A stretch of 64,000 bases of DNA from Pseudoduganella dura (GTDB lineage Bacteria; Pseudomonadota; Gammaproteobacteria; Burkholderiales; Burkholderiaceae_D): contig NZ_WNWM01000002.1 of assembly GCF_009727155.1 (NCBI RefSeq), positions 4,278,001 through 4,342,000 on the forward strand, given 5' to 3'. A program made the translations under genes and the position numbers. The notes beneath the pieces were generated by a model. It was not told the origin of the DNA. It saw only the letters and a list, made by a program, of their open reading frames with translations, and did not search any database. The number at the start of each line of letters is the position of its first letter. The first letter of the stretch is position 1. Shown here in pieces: positions 47,010-56,223 of the stretch.

Positions 47010-47044
47010 TAATTCCAATTGTTCGGAGAACGCTTGGAGGAGAC
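46978..47044 (-). ncRNA. Candidate small RNA with CUCCUCC (anti-Shine-Dalgarno-like) motif and intrinsic terminator
   Basis: On the minus strand a promoter (TTGCAC, 17 bases, TATATT; 47051-47079) predicts a start near 47044. The RNA of about 67 bases would contain CTCCTCC (complement of 47036-47042) and a second CTCC, then end in a hairpin GCCCGCAACC-CCT-GGTT-C-GCGGGC followed by ATTTTTTT (46978-47009). The form resembles the betaproteobacterial toxic small RNAs reported from cloning-gap studies, but that link is from memory and needs a covariance search. No protein is encoded. Absence of overlapping genes supports an independent transcript. Confidence 0.55.
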
Positions 47045-47050
47045 AGTTCC

Positions 47051-47079
47051 AATATAGCCTGCGTCATGTTGCGGTGCAA
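47051..47079 (-). promoter_or_regulatory. Candidate promoter of the small RNA
   Basis: Read on the minus strand: TTGCAC (complement of 47074-47079), a spacer of exactly 17 bases, and TATATT (complement of 47051-47056), which matches the -10 consensus at five of six positions. Confidence 0.5.
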
Positions 47080-47263
47080 TACCGTAAAACTACCATGCTC
47101 GCCAGGATGCGCCTGTTCTCTGCGCGGGAAGCGTTTCCATACGTAATGTGCACTGCAACAAAATTCGGTGTCGCCGCTGCCGGGCGAATATCGACAGGGT
47201 GAAATCTGAAAACGCCGCGCCTTCTTCAGCTGAGCTGAACAACCTGGCGCAGCCGTGCTCATC

Positions 47264-47301
47264 GCAAATTTTTTTGCGGTTGCGTAAAACATACGCAACT
47301 A

Positions 47302-47312
<11 letters not shown>
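47264..47312. terminator. Tandem hairpins at the end of the REC-histidine kinase gene
   Basis: GTTGCGTA-AAACA-TACGCAAC (47279-47299) is an eight-pair hairpin. CGCAAA-TTTT-TTTGCG lies just beside it (47263-47278). On the + strand the first is followed by TATTATTTTTTT; on the minus strand it starts three bases after the kinase stop. It may work as a termination or mRNA-end structure. Confidence 0.45.
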
Positions 47313-48672
<1,360 letters not shown>

Positions 48673-48747
48673 CCGGTTTCACTCGGTTGGACTATAAATG
48701 AATTGCGGACGCGACGGCGCCCGCACGGCTGCGGTGCCCCGATGGTC

Positions 48748-49476
48748 TCAGGCGCTTTCACCCTGGAAGCCGTCCGCGCGGTAGGTGATCACCAGCGTAT
48801 CGCGGTGGCCGTGCGCGCCGGTCGGCTGGATCGGCGTCGATTCGTGGATCACGGTCGCATCGTCGAGCAGCAGCATGGTCCACGGCTCGGTCATCGTGAA
48901 ACGTTTGCCGTTCGGCCCTTCGGCCTCGAAGATGCGCGTCTCGCCGCCCTTGATGTGGTGCCGGCCGATGAGGATCACGGCCACGTAGTCGACGCCGTCG
49001 CGGTGCGCCCCTTCGGGCGTGGGGCGGCCGATGCCGTCCGCCGTGTCGATGCGGAACTGATGGGCTTCCACGTACCACCTCGGCGCGCCGCGCACGTCGG
49101 AAAACAGCCGGCCCAGCGCCGTCAACAGGCCTTGCCAACCCGGCGTTTCGATGGTTTCGGGCAGCATGGGCTCGAACATGCGGTGCATGCCGCCGTGCAG
49201 CGCGTTGTACTCCACGCTTTGCCAGTGGGCGCGGTGCGCGGTCTGCGCCAGTTCCGCGCCCTGCTGCACGAAGCACGAGTGGCGGCGGCGCCGGTAGCGG
49301 CCGCCATCCTTCAGGTAATTGTCCAGCTCGAGGTTGTCCCAGCCGGGCGCCAGCGCATCGAGCTGCGCGAGCGGCGTACCCGACAGGGCCGCCACGTCGG
49401 CGGGGGCGATCAGGGCCCAGCCCTGCGTGCGCAGCGCCCCGGTGACGTGATCGAGGGAAGTGAACTCCGGCGCCAT
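48748..49476 (-). CDS. 2-oxoglutarate/Fe(II) dioxygenase family protein
   Basis: The 242-residue protein fits the 2OG-Fe dioxygenase (PF10014-like, BsmA/IDO) family, which includes L-isoleucine 4-hydroxylase. The metal triad is visible: His158 and Asp160 in GAHRDGVDYV, and His211 in ATVIHESTPIQP, with an arginine-containing HRDTLVITY near 224-232 for 2-oxoglutarate. Other family features are RYRRRRHSCF and WYVEAHQFRID. It may hydroxylate a free amino acid. GGAGG seven bases upstream decides the start. A palindrome (49512-49526) lies upstream. Confidence 0.85.
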   Translation of the reverse strand: MAPEFTSLDHVTGALRTQGWALIAPADVAALSGTPLAQLDALAPGWDNLELDNYLKDGGRYRRRRHSCFVQQGAELAQTAHRAHWQSVEYNALHGGMHRMFEPMLPETIETPGWQGLLTALGRLFSDVRGAPRWYVEAHQFRIDTADGIGRPTPEGAHRDGVDYVAVILIGRHHIKGGETRIFEAEGPNGKRFTMTEPWTMLLLDDATVIHESTPIQPTGAHGHRDTLVITYRADGFQGESA

Positions 49477-49511
49477 GGCAAGCCTCCAGTGACGGTTACA
49501 TTAAAAATATT

Positions 49512-49526
49512 GTCGTATTGTACGAC
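49512..49526. promoter_or_regulatory. 15-base palindrome upstream of the dioxygenase, possible operator
   Basis: GTCGTA-TTG-TACGAC is a perfect inverted repeat of the size of many repressor operators. It lies 36 bases before the ATG in an AT-rich region. It is not a terminator as it has no T run. Confidence 0.5.
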
Positions 49527-49598
49527 CTCAACGGTTGTTGTGTCAGAGGAGCAATTCAGAAGCTACCAATTGGAAGGAGTGCCAGGCGATGACCGGAA

Positions 49599-49641
49599 GC
49601 GCCGCGGAAAAGGTGGCCGACACCAGCATGTTCCGCGGCGC
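49599..49641 (-). terminator. Nested hairpin after the TonB-dependent receptor
   Basis: GCGCCGCGGAA (49599-49609) and TTCCGCGGCGC (49631-49641) make a perfect 11-pair stem starting three bases after the receptor stop codon, with an inner GGTG/CACC stem. No T run follows, so termination would be factor-assisted. Confidence 0.5.
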
Positions 49642-49644
49642 AGG

Positions 49645-51696
49645 CTAGAACGAGTAGGCGAGCGTCAGCCGCAGCGAGCGCGATTCGATCGGGTGGAAGT
49701 GATGGTCGTCCACCGGCGCCGCCTCGTCCTTCAGCTGCGACGCATAGTAATAGGTGATCGCCGCATCGCGCCGGTTCGTCAAATTGAAGGCTTCCAGCTC
49801 GACCTGCAGGTTGCGGTCGACCCGGTAGCCGATGCGGCCGTTGAGCGTCATGGTCGCCGCGGAACGGATGCTGTCGTCCTCCACCAGCGGGCGCGGGCCG
49901 AACCAGCGCAGCCGCAGCGCGCCGGACCACGGGCCCGCCGGCGTCACCGTGGCCGCGAACTGCGCCACGCCTTCCACCGCGCCCGGAATGCGGTCGCCGG
50001 CGGCATCGCCGTCCCTGTACCGGCCGCGCGCATAGGCCAGGTCGGCATCCAGCGACAGCCACCTGAACGGCTTGTAATAGTTCGACAATTCGATGCCGTG
50101 GCGGCGGCTCGGCCGGCCGGCCTCGGTGGTGCCGGCATCGCCGACGAACACCAGCTCCGAATCCATGTCGAGCCGGTACAGCGACAGCGATGTCTGCAGC
50201 CCGCGGAACCATTCGCTGCGCACGCCCAGGTCCAGGCCACGCGTGCGCGCCAGCGGCGTCACGCGGTCGGCCGGCGCGTTCGTCTTCGGATCCACGGCGA
50301 TCACCGTGCCGCGCGCATCGTTGCTGTGGAAGCCCGTGCCGGCGTTGACATAGAACTCGGTGTTCGCCCACGGCCCGAAAATCAGGCTGGCGGTGGGCGA
50401 GGCCATCGTATCGTTCGCCTTGCCCGTGTTGACGGCGCGGTCGCTCGCCACGTCGAAGCGGTAGCGATCGGCGCGCAGGCCGGCCACGGTGCGGAAGACG
50501 GGATTCCAGCGCGTCTGGTTCTCGACGAACAACGCGCCGCTGGTTTCCACGATGTGGTCCTGGCGCGTGGTCGCAATCACCCGGCGCGCCTTCGTGCTGT
50601 ACAGGCCGTTGTGGATATTGTCGTTCTGCGCGGTGAAGCCGACCGTGGTGGTCGACGCGAAGCTGCCGTTCGCACCGTGCGCGTGCCACGCATAGCTGGC
50701 GTCGACACCGGACGTGACGCGCCGGTCCGGCTGGGCGAACTGGTCGCCGTTCACCGGGTCGTCCATGAAGTACGTGAAGTTCGAGAACAGCGCCAGGCGG
50801 TTGGCGATCGCGTAGGCGGAAACCCTGGCGGAGCTCTCTTCCGTCGTGCGCGCCCACGCGGCGGAGAGGCTGTAGCGGTGCGCGCTGCCGCCGTCGGTCG
50901 GGTCGATCGCATCGAAGCGGCCCAGCGTGCCGTTGTCGACGGCGCGCTGCGGGATCTGGTCGGTGGCGTTCCATCCGGCGCGATACGCCATCGCGGTGAC
51001 GTGGAAGCCGTTGTTCGCAAAGCCCTCGCTGTAGCGCAGCACGCCGTTGACCTTGCGGTAGTTGTCGCCGCGCGTGAACGGGCCGTCGTTGTGCATCGTC
51101 TCCAGCGCGTACAGCAGGCTGCCCGCCTGCGCTCCGGCTTCGATGTCGGACGATCCGGCGACCAGAATCCGGCCGTAGCCGTTCTGGCCCACGGTGAGGT
51201 TGGCGATGCCGCGCGTGAGGCGGCCGGCGTAGGCGATATCGGTGGCGCCGGCCGACGCGAAGTCGCCGCCGTAGACCGAGTAGGGGCCCTTGCGGTAGTC
51301 GAGCCGCGTGGCCAGTTCGGGGATGACGAAATTGAGGTCGGTCCAGCCCTGGCCGTGCGCGTGGCTGCGCTGGTTAACGGGCATGCCGTCCACCGTGGTG
51401 CGCAGGTCGGTGCCGTGGTCGAGGTTGAAGCCGCGCAGGTAGAACTGGTTGGCCTTGCCCTCGCCGCTGTGCTGGCTGGCGACCAGGCCGGGCGTCGCTT
51501 CCAGCAGCTCGCCGGGGCGGTACGTGGTGCGCGCTGCCAGCTGGCGCTGCGTGACGGTCCCTTCGGCCGCCGAGTCGGCGATGCCGAGCTGGCTGATGCG
51601 CGAGGCATCGATCGTGACGCGGGGCAGGAACGGGTCGTCGGCGTGGGCGGACAGGGATAGCGCCGCGAGGGCGGTGGCGAGGAGGGTTTTTTTCAT
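49645..51696 (-). CDS. TonB-dependent outer-membrane receptor
   Basis: The 683-residue protein has a signal peptide (MKKTLLATALAALSLSAHA) and a plug domain with RPGELLEATPGLVASQHSGEGKANQ-type motifs, FYLRGFNLDHGTDLRTTVDGMPVN and DYRKGPYSVYGGDFASAGA. A 22-strand beta barrel follows and ends LRLTLAYSF, the usual C-terminal aromatic. It should import a ligand across the outer membrane with TonB energy. The plug repeats resemble receptors for metal-organic or carbohydrate ligands, but the ligand is not identifiable. It lies 129 bases downstream of the DUF6702-like gene, with a hairpin in between. Confidence 0.94.
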   Translation of the reverse strand: MKKTLLATALAALSLSAHADDPFLPRVTIDASRISQLGIADSAAEGTVTQRQLAARTTYRPGELLEATPGLVASQHSGEGKANQFYLRGFNLDHGTDLRTTVDGMPVNQRSHAHGQGWTDLNFVIPELATRLDYRKGPYSVYGGDFASAGATDIAYAGRLTRGIANLTVGQNGYGRILVAGSSDIEAGAQAGSLLYALETMHNDGPFTRGDNYRKVNGVLRYSEGFANNGFHVTAMAYRAGWNATDQIPQRAVDNGTLGRFDAIDPTDGGSAHRYSLSAAWARTTEESSARVSAYAIANRLALFSNFTYFMDDPVNGDQFAQPDRRVTSGVDASYAWHAHGANGSFASTTTVGFTAQNDNIHNGLYSTKARRVIATTRQDHIVETSGALFVENQTRWNPVFRTVAGLRADRYRFDVASDRAVNTGKANDTMASPTASLIFGPWANTEFYVNAGTGFHSNDARGTVIAVDPKTNAPADRVTPLARTRGLDLGVRSEWFRGLQTSLSLYRLDMDSELVFVGDAGTTEAGRPSRRHGIELSNYYKPFRWLSLDADLAYARGRYRDGDAAGDRIPGAVEGVAQFAATVTPAGPWSGALRLRWFGPRPLVEDDSIRSAATMTLNGRIGYRVDRNLQVELEAFNLTNRRDAAITYYYASQLKDEAAPVDDHHFHPIESRSLRLTLAYSF

Positions 51697-51727
51697 GGTG
51701 AAGTAGTGGGGAAAGCACCGGAAAACC

Positions 51728-51773
51728 AGTGCCAGGCACCTTTTCGAGCTTGCTCGAAAAGGTGCCTGGCACT
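51728..51773. repeat. Perfect 22-bp palindromic hairpin with GTGCCAGGCACC core
   Basis: The arms (51728-51749 and 51752-51773) are perfectly complementary with a two-base centre. The arm contains GTGCCAGGCACC, the same core as the REP units around the RAYT gene near 61.4-62.5 kb. It lies between the TonB receptor and the upstream small gene and could modulate transcription or mRNA stability. Confidence 0.85.
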
Positions 51774-51825
51774 ATTCCGCTGCCGGCAACCAGGGTTGCA
51801 GCAACCGGCACGCGTGCGGGAAAAA

Positions 51826-52317
51826 TCAGGGCAGCCGCTGCTCGCCCTGCGCCGCCGTAAACGTCAGCGTGACGGTGGCCCGCCCCGCGCTGCCGCCCAC
51901 GTTGACGGTATTGATCTGCGCCGGCAGGAAGTCGGTCAGCACGCCGTTCTTCAGCACGGCGCCGGCCGGCAGCGCGGTCCTGTCGATCTGCTGGAATACG
52001 GTGATCGTGTCGGCGCTGGCCTTCATGCCCACCCATTGCAGCGGCAGGTGCCGCCCGTCGACCGTCAGCACGAACCGCTTGTCCAGGTAGCGCCGCAACG
52101 CTTCCTGGTCTTCCTCCATGCCGAGGTCGAACTGGCGCCCGTACAGGTTCGTCAGCAACGCCTCCACATCGTGCGCAGTGTACGTGTGCACGATCTCGGT
52201 ATTGCCGGTGGCGGCGTTGTAGCCGATGTCCGCCAGGCCCATGTGGTAGTTGTGGGCCGCGGCGGCAACCGGGAACAGCGCCGCCACGAGGGCGGCCTTC
52301 CTGAACCGGCGCAGCAT
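51826..52317 (-). CDS. Small exported protein (DUF6702-like)
   Basis: A 163-residue protein with a short signal peptide (MLRRFRKAALVAALFPVAAAA). The mature part starts HNYHMGLADIGYNAATGNTEIV and contains HTYTAHDVEALLTNLYGR, a pattern I associate with the DUF6702 family of envelope proteins found beside M1 peptidases. The ATG shares one base with the stop of the M1 peptidase (TAATG), so it is translationally coupled. Function unknown; the neighbours suggest a role in peptide handling in the envelope. Confidence 0.75.
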   Translation of the reverse strand: MLRRFRKAALVAALFPVAAAAHNYHMGLADIGYNAATGNTEIVHTYTAHDVEALLTNLYGRQFDLGMEEDQEALRRYLDKRFVLTVDGRHLPLQWVGMKASADTITVFQQIDRTALPAGAVLKNGVLTDFLPAQINTVNVGGSAGRATVTLTFTAAQGEQRLP

Positions 52318-54866
52318 TACTTCCGCGGCTCCGCGCCGGGCTGCTCCTGCTTCACGGCCTCCGGCGCCGGCTCCTTCGGTTGCTGCCGCGGTTGCTCCCG
52401 CAGTTGCTGCACCTCCGCCTGCTGCTTGGCCGCGGCGCCGTTGGTCGCCGGTACCGCGTCCGCCGCCTTCGCCCCGGATTTTTCGTTATCGTCGCCCTTC
52501 AACGGCGCGTTGAAGTCCTTCATCATGTCGTTCGGCTTGCGTTCCATCTTGAACAGCTCCAGGCGCGACGGCGCCGCCTTGCGGGGCCAGGAGTTGTTGC
52601 TGGTGTCGATATCGGCGGTTTCCCAGTACGGGTCCTGCGTCAGCGCCGTCATCGGCTCGTCCGTCACCAGCAGCTTCGTCACCTTCTGCGGCGAGTAGCG
52701 CCACACTTCGGCCGGCACGCGTTCGATGTATTTTTTGCCGGACTTCAGCGTGATCTCCAGCACCAGCGGCATCACCAGCCCGCCCTTGTTGGTGAAGTCG
52801 ACCAGGTAGATGTACTTGCCCTGTTTCAGCAGGTCCTTCTGCCACGGTTCCAGCTCGCCCAGCGCCTCCTTGTACTTGTTGCGGTCGGCATTGGTGACGG
52901 TGAACTGGTCATGCTCGTTGTAGAAGTCCTTCAGTTCCGGATGGCGGTCGACGCGGCGCTCCATGCCTTCGTTGCGCTGGTCGGTGAGCGAGACCGGTTC
53001 CTCGGCCTTGCGGGCGCGCGCCCACGCCTTCTCGATCTCGGGGTCCTTGCTGCTGATGTTGAACTCGGTGATGTTGTCGAGGCTGATGTCCACGGCGTCC
53101 GTGGTGTAGAACCAGCCGCGCCAGAACCAGTCGAGGTCCGTGCCGGACGCGTCTTCCATCGTGCGGAAGAAGTCGGCCGGTGTTGGGCGCTTGAACTTCC
53201 AGCGGCGTGCGTATTCGCGGAACGCGTGATCGAACAGCTCGCGGCCCAGGACCGTTTCGCGCAGGATGTTGAGCGCGGTGGCCGGCTTGGCATAGGCGTT
53301 GTTGCCGAACTGGAGCACCGATTCCGAGTTCGTCATGATCGGCACCTGGTTCGCCGAGCGCATGTAGGCGGTGATGTCGCGCGGGTCGCCGCGGCCGATC
53401 GGGAAGTCCTTTTCCCACGCCTGCACGGCCAGGTATTCGACGAACGAGTTCAGGCCCTCGTCCATCCAGGTCCACTGGCGTTCGTCCGAGTTGATGATCA
53501 TCGGGAAGTAGTTGTGGCCCACTTCATGGATGATCACGGCGATCAGGCCATACTTGGTGCGCTGGGAATACGTCAGTTCGCCGGTCTTCTTGTCCTTCGT
53601 CGGGCGCGGGCCGTTGAAGGAGATCATCGGGTATTCCATGCCGCCCACCGGGCCGTTCACGGAAATGGCGATCGGATACGGGTAATCGAAACTGTACTTG
53701 TTGTACTGCTCGATCGTGTGGATGATCGACGCCGTCGAATAGCGTTCCCACAGCGGGTTGCCTTCCTTCGGGTAGTACGACATGGCCAGCACGTTCGTGC
53801 CGTCCTTCTTGTAGCCCTGCGCATCCCAGATGAACTTGCGCGACGAGGCGAACGCGAAGTCGCGCACGTTCTTCGCCTTGAAGTGCCAGGTCTTGGTGGC
53901 CTTGCTGGCAGCGCTGTTGCCAGCCCTTTCCGCCGCTTCGGCCTCGGCCTGGGTGACGATCATCACCGGCTTGCTCGACGTGCGGGCTTTCGCCAGGCGA
54001 TCGCGCTGGGCGGCGCTCAACACGTCGCCCGGGTTCTGCAGTTCGCCGGTGGACGCCACCACGTGGTCGGCCGGCACCGTGAGCTTCACATCGTAGTCGC
54101 CGAATTCCAGCGTGAATTCGCCGGAGCCCAGGAACTGCTTGTGCTGCCAGCCCGCCACGTCGTAGTACGCGGCCATGCGCGGGAACCACTGGGCGATCTC
54201 GAACAGCGCGTTCTTGTCGTCTTCGAAATATTCGTAGCCGGCGCGGCCGCCCAGCACTTTCTGCTCGTTGATCTTGTACGACCAGTCGATGCCGAAGGAC
54301 ACCCTGTCGCCCGGTTTCAGGGGCGACGGCAGGTCGATCCGCATCATCGTGCCGTTGATGGCGAATTTCAGCGGGGCGCCGCCGGCGGTGCGGATGTTCG
54401 ACAGCTTGAAGCCGCCGTCGAACTCGCGGCCGGTCAGCACGCTGCGCAAGCCTTCGAACTTGGCGCCGCCTTCGTCGCCCTGCGGCTTCATCCATGCCTC
54501 GCGCGATGGCGCGGTCTGCACGCGGCGCGCATCCGAATCGGGCTTGTAGATGTTCTGGTCCAGCTGGACCCACAGGTACGTGAGCGTGTCGGGCGAATTG
54601 TTGTGGTACGTGATCTGTTCCGTACCGGTGATGCTGCGGTTCGCTTCGTCCAGCGTGGCGCGGATCGTGTAGTCGGCGCGCTGCTGCCAGTACTGGTGGC
54701 CCGGCGCGCCGGAGGCGGTGCGGTACTGGGTGGCGGTGGGCAGCAGCTCGTCGAGCTGGCGGAACTTGTCGTCGAACTTGCCGGCCGGCGGCTCGGCGGC
54801 GATGGCGGAGGCAACCAGGCCGAGTGCGGTCAGGCTGGCGGCGATTACGATAGGCAGGCGCTTCAT
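52317..54866 (-). CDS. M1 family zinc metallopeptidase, exported
   Basis: The 849-residue protein has a signal peptide (MKRLPIVIAASLTALGLVASAIA) and the gluzincin site HEVGH (His447, Glu448, His451) with Glu470 (TWMDEGL) as third zinc ligand. The exopeptidase loop appears as GGMEYPMISF before it. It is thus a periplasmic relative of leukotriene A4 hydrolase-like and ERAP-like peptidases. The last 70 residues are Ala/Pro/Gln/Lys-rich low complexity (KQQAEVQQLREQPRQ). It heads a run with the DUF6702-like gene and the TonB-dependent receptor, so peptide import is a plausible common task. Confidence 0.93.
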   Translation of the reverse strand: MKRLPIVIAASLTALGLVASAIAAEPPAGKFDDKFRQLDELLPTATQYRTASGAPGHQYWQQRADYTIRATLDEANRSITGTEQITYHNNSPDTLTYLWVQLDQNIYKPDSDARRVQTAPSREAWMKPQGDEGGAKFEGLRSVLTGREFDGGFKLSNIRTAGGAPLKFAINGTMMRIDLPSPLKPGDRVSFGIDWSYKINEQKVLGGRAGYEYFEDDKNALFEIAQWFPRMAAYYDVAGWQHKQFLGSGEFTLEFGDYDVKLTVPADHVVASTGELQNPGDVLSAAQRDRLAKARTSSKPVMIVTQAEAEAAERAGNSAASKATKTWHFKAKNVRDFAFASSRKFIWDAQGYKKDGTNVLAMSYYPKEGNPLWERYSTASIIHTIEQYNKYSFDYPYPIAISVNGPVGGMEYPMISFNGPRPTKDKKTGELTYSQRTKYGLIAVIIHEVGHNYFPMIINSDERQWTWMDEGLNSFVEYLAVQAWEKDFPIGRGDPRDITAYMRSANQVPIMTNSESVLQFGNNAYAKPATALNILRETVLGRELFDHAFREYARRWKFKRPTPADFFRTMEDASGTDLDWFWRGWFYTTDAVDISLDNITEFNISSKDPEIEKAWARARKAEEPVSLTDQRNEGMERRVDRHPELKDFYNEHDQFTVTNADRNKYKEALGELEPWQKDLLKQGKYIYLVDFTNKGGLVMPLVLEITLKSGKKYIERVPAEVWRYSPQKVTKLLVTDEPMTALTQDPYWETADIDTSNNSWPRKAAPSRLELFKMERKPNDMMKDFNAPLKGDDNEKSGAKAADAVPATNGAAAKQQAEVQQLREQPRQQPKEPAPEAVKQEQPGAEPRK

Positions 54867-55134
54867 TGATACCCCAGGGCAGGTAAGGGGACCGCGCCAT
54901 GCCGGGTCTGGCCGGGCGGAACTCCTTCGTGTTTTTATGGAAACAGCCGGGGTATTCTAAGCGCGCGCATCAACTCGCGCAGGCGACGCGATTGTAACAA
55001 TCCTGAAACATTGCCCATGCGGACGTCCGCGCCGGACACGGATGGACTGCACAGGGCGCCGTTGCAGGAACACGGCCGGACGTCCGCCGTCCGGGGGAAT
55101 TCAGTTGTGTAGTATTCCTGCGACGCACCAGGGG

Positions 55135-55584
<450 letters not shown>

Positions 55585-55590
55585 GGGATC

Positions 55591-55619
55591 AGTATAAATA
55601 GCGTGCGATCTAATTGCAA
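55591..55619 (-). promoter_or_regulatory. Promoter of the OhrR-like gene giving a leaderless start
   Basis: Read on the minus strand, TTGCAA (55614-55619), a 17-base spacer and TATACT (55591-55596) form a good sigma-70 promoter. The -10 ends six bases before the ATG, which puts transcription start at or next to the A of ATG. The spacer has the ATTAGATCGCACGCTATTTAT-like half-sites (split here) expected of an OhrR operator. Confidence 0.6.
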
Positions 55620-55716
55620 CCTACTTTTGAGTGGAGGAATGTGCTTGCCAGCGCGCGCCGATTTGGCTATCGTGATCGGGCCCGTCTTTCCCCCATGGCG
55701 GGCGAGGAGGTTCAGA

Positions 55717-56043
55717 ATGGATCGTGCAAGCAACCGAGCTACCTCGCACGCAAGCGAGCTTTATTCGCGGCTACCCGACCAGCGGGCCGGCCAGGCGCAC
55801 TTGTACCTCGTTCAGCTCGACCCGCAGGCCGTGGTCGACGGGGTGCGCTATGACGATACCTATCTTGCGGATGAAATCCGTACCTGTGGCACCATGCGCG
55901 AAACCTGCCCGGTGTGTGCCGAAGGCCATCTGCAGCTGGTATTGCGACAGAAAAACGTGCGGGTACCGCACTTGTTCTGCCTGGAATGCACGCGCTGCTT
56001 TGGCGCATTTCTCGAAGACGGCTCCCCGGCCCTGATCGAGTAA
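55717..56043 (+). CDS. Zinc-ribbon protein of unknown function
   Basis: A 108-residue cytosolic protein with cysteines at positions 64, 67 (ETCPVCAEG) and 88, 91, 94 (FCLECTRCFG). Two CxxC-type knuckles suggest a zinc ribbon, fit for protein or nucleic acid contact. The N-terminus contains LYSRLPDQRAGQAHLYLVQL. A strong Shine-Dalgarno (GAGGAGG, 55704-55710) six bases before the ATG supports this frame over an overlapping one. No family is recognised. Confidence 0.7.
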   Translation: MDRASNRATSHASELYSRLPDQRAGQAHLYLVQLDPQAVVDGVRYDDTYLADEIRTCGTMRETCPVCAEGHLQLVLRQKNVRVPHLFCLECTRCFGAFLEDGSPALIE

Positions 56044-56223
56044 ACCCCGCGGCGCTTTCTCGCAAGGCGCCGTTTTATTTTCCTCGTTGCACACTGCTGC
56101 GCCCGGTCGGGTTGCCATGCACGCGGTCTGTCCGCGCGCCTGTCCGCCGCCAATTTCTTCAACCCGGTTGCCAATCGCCCCATGCTATAGTCGCTTGCAG
56201 AATAAGCACAAGCAGGGGACTTC

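Noticed and set aside
46897..47298. 133-codon minus-strand frame over the repeat and small-RNA region
   Set aside because: It would read through palindromic repeats and the terminator, and shows no protein-like pattern.
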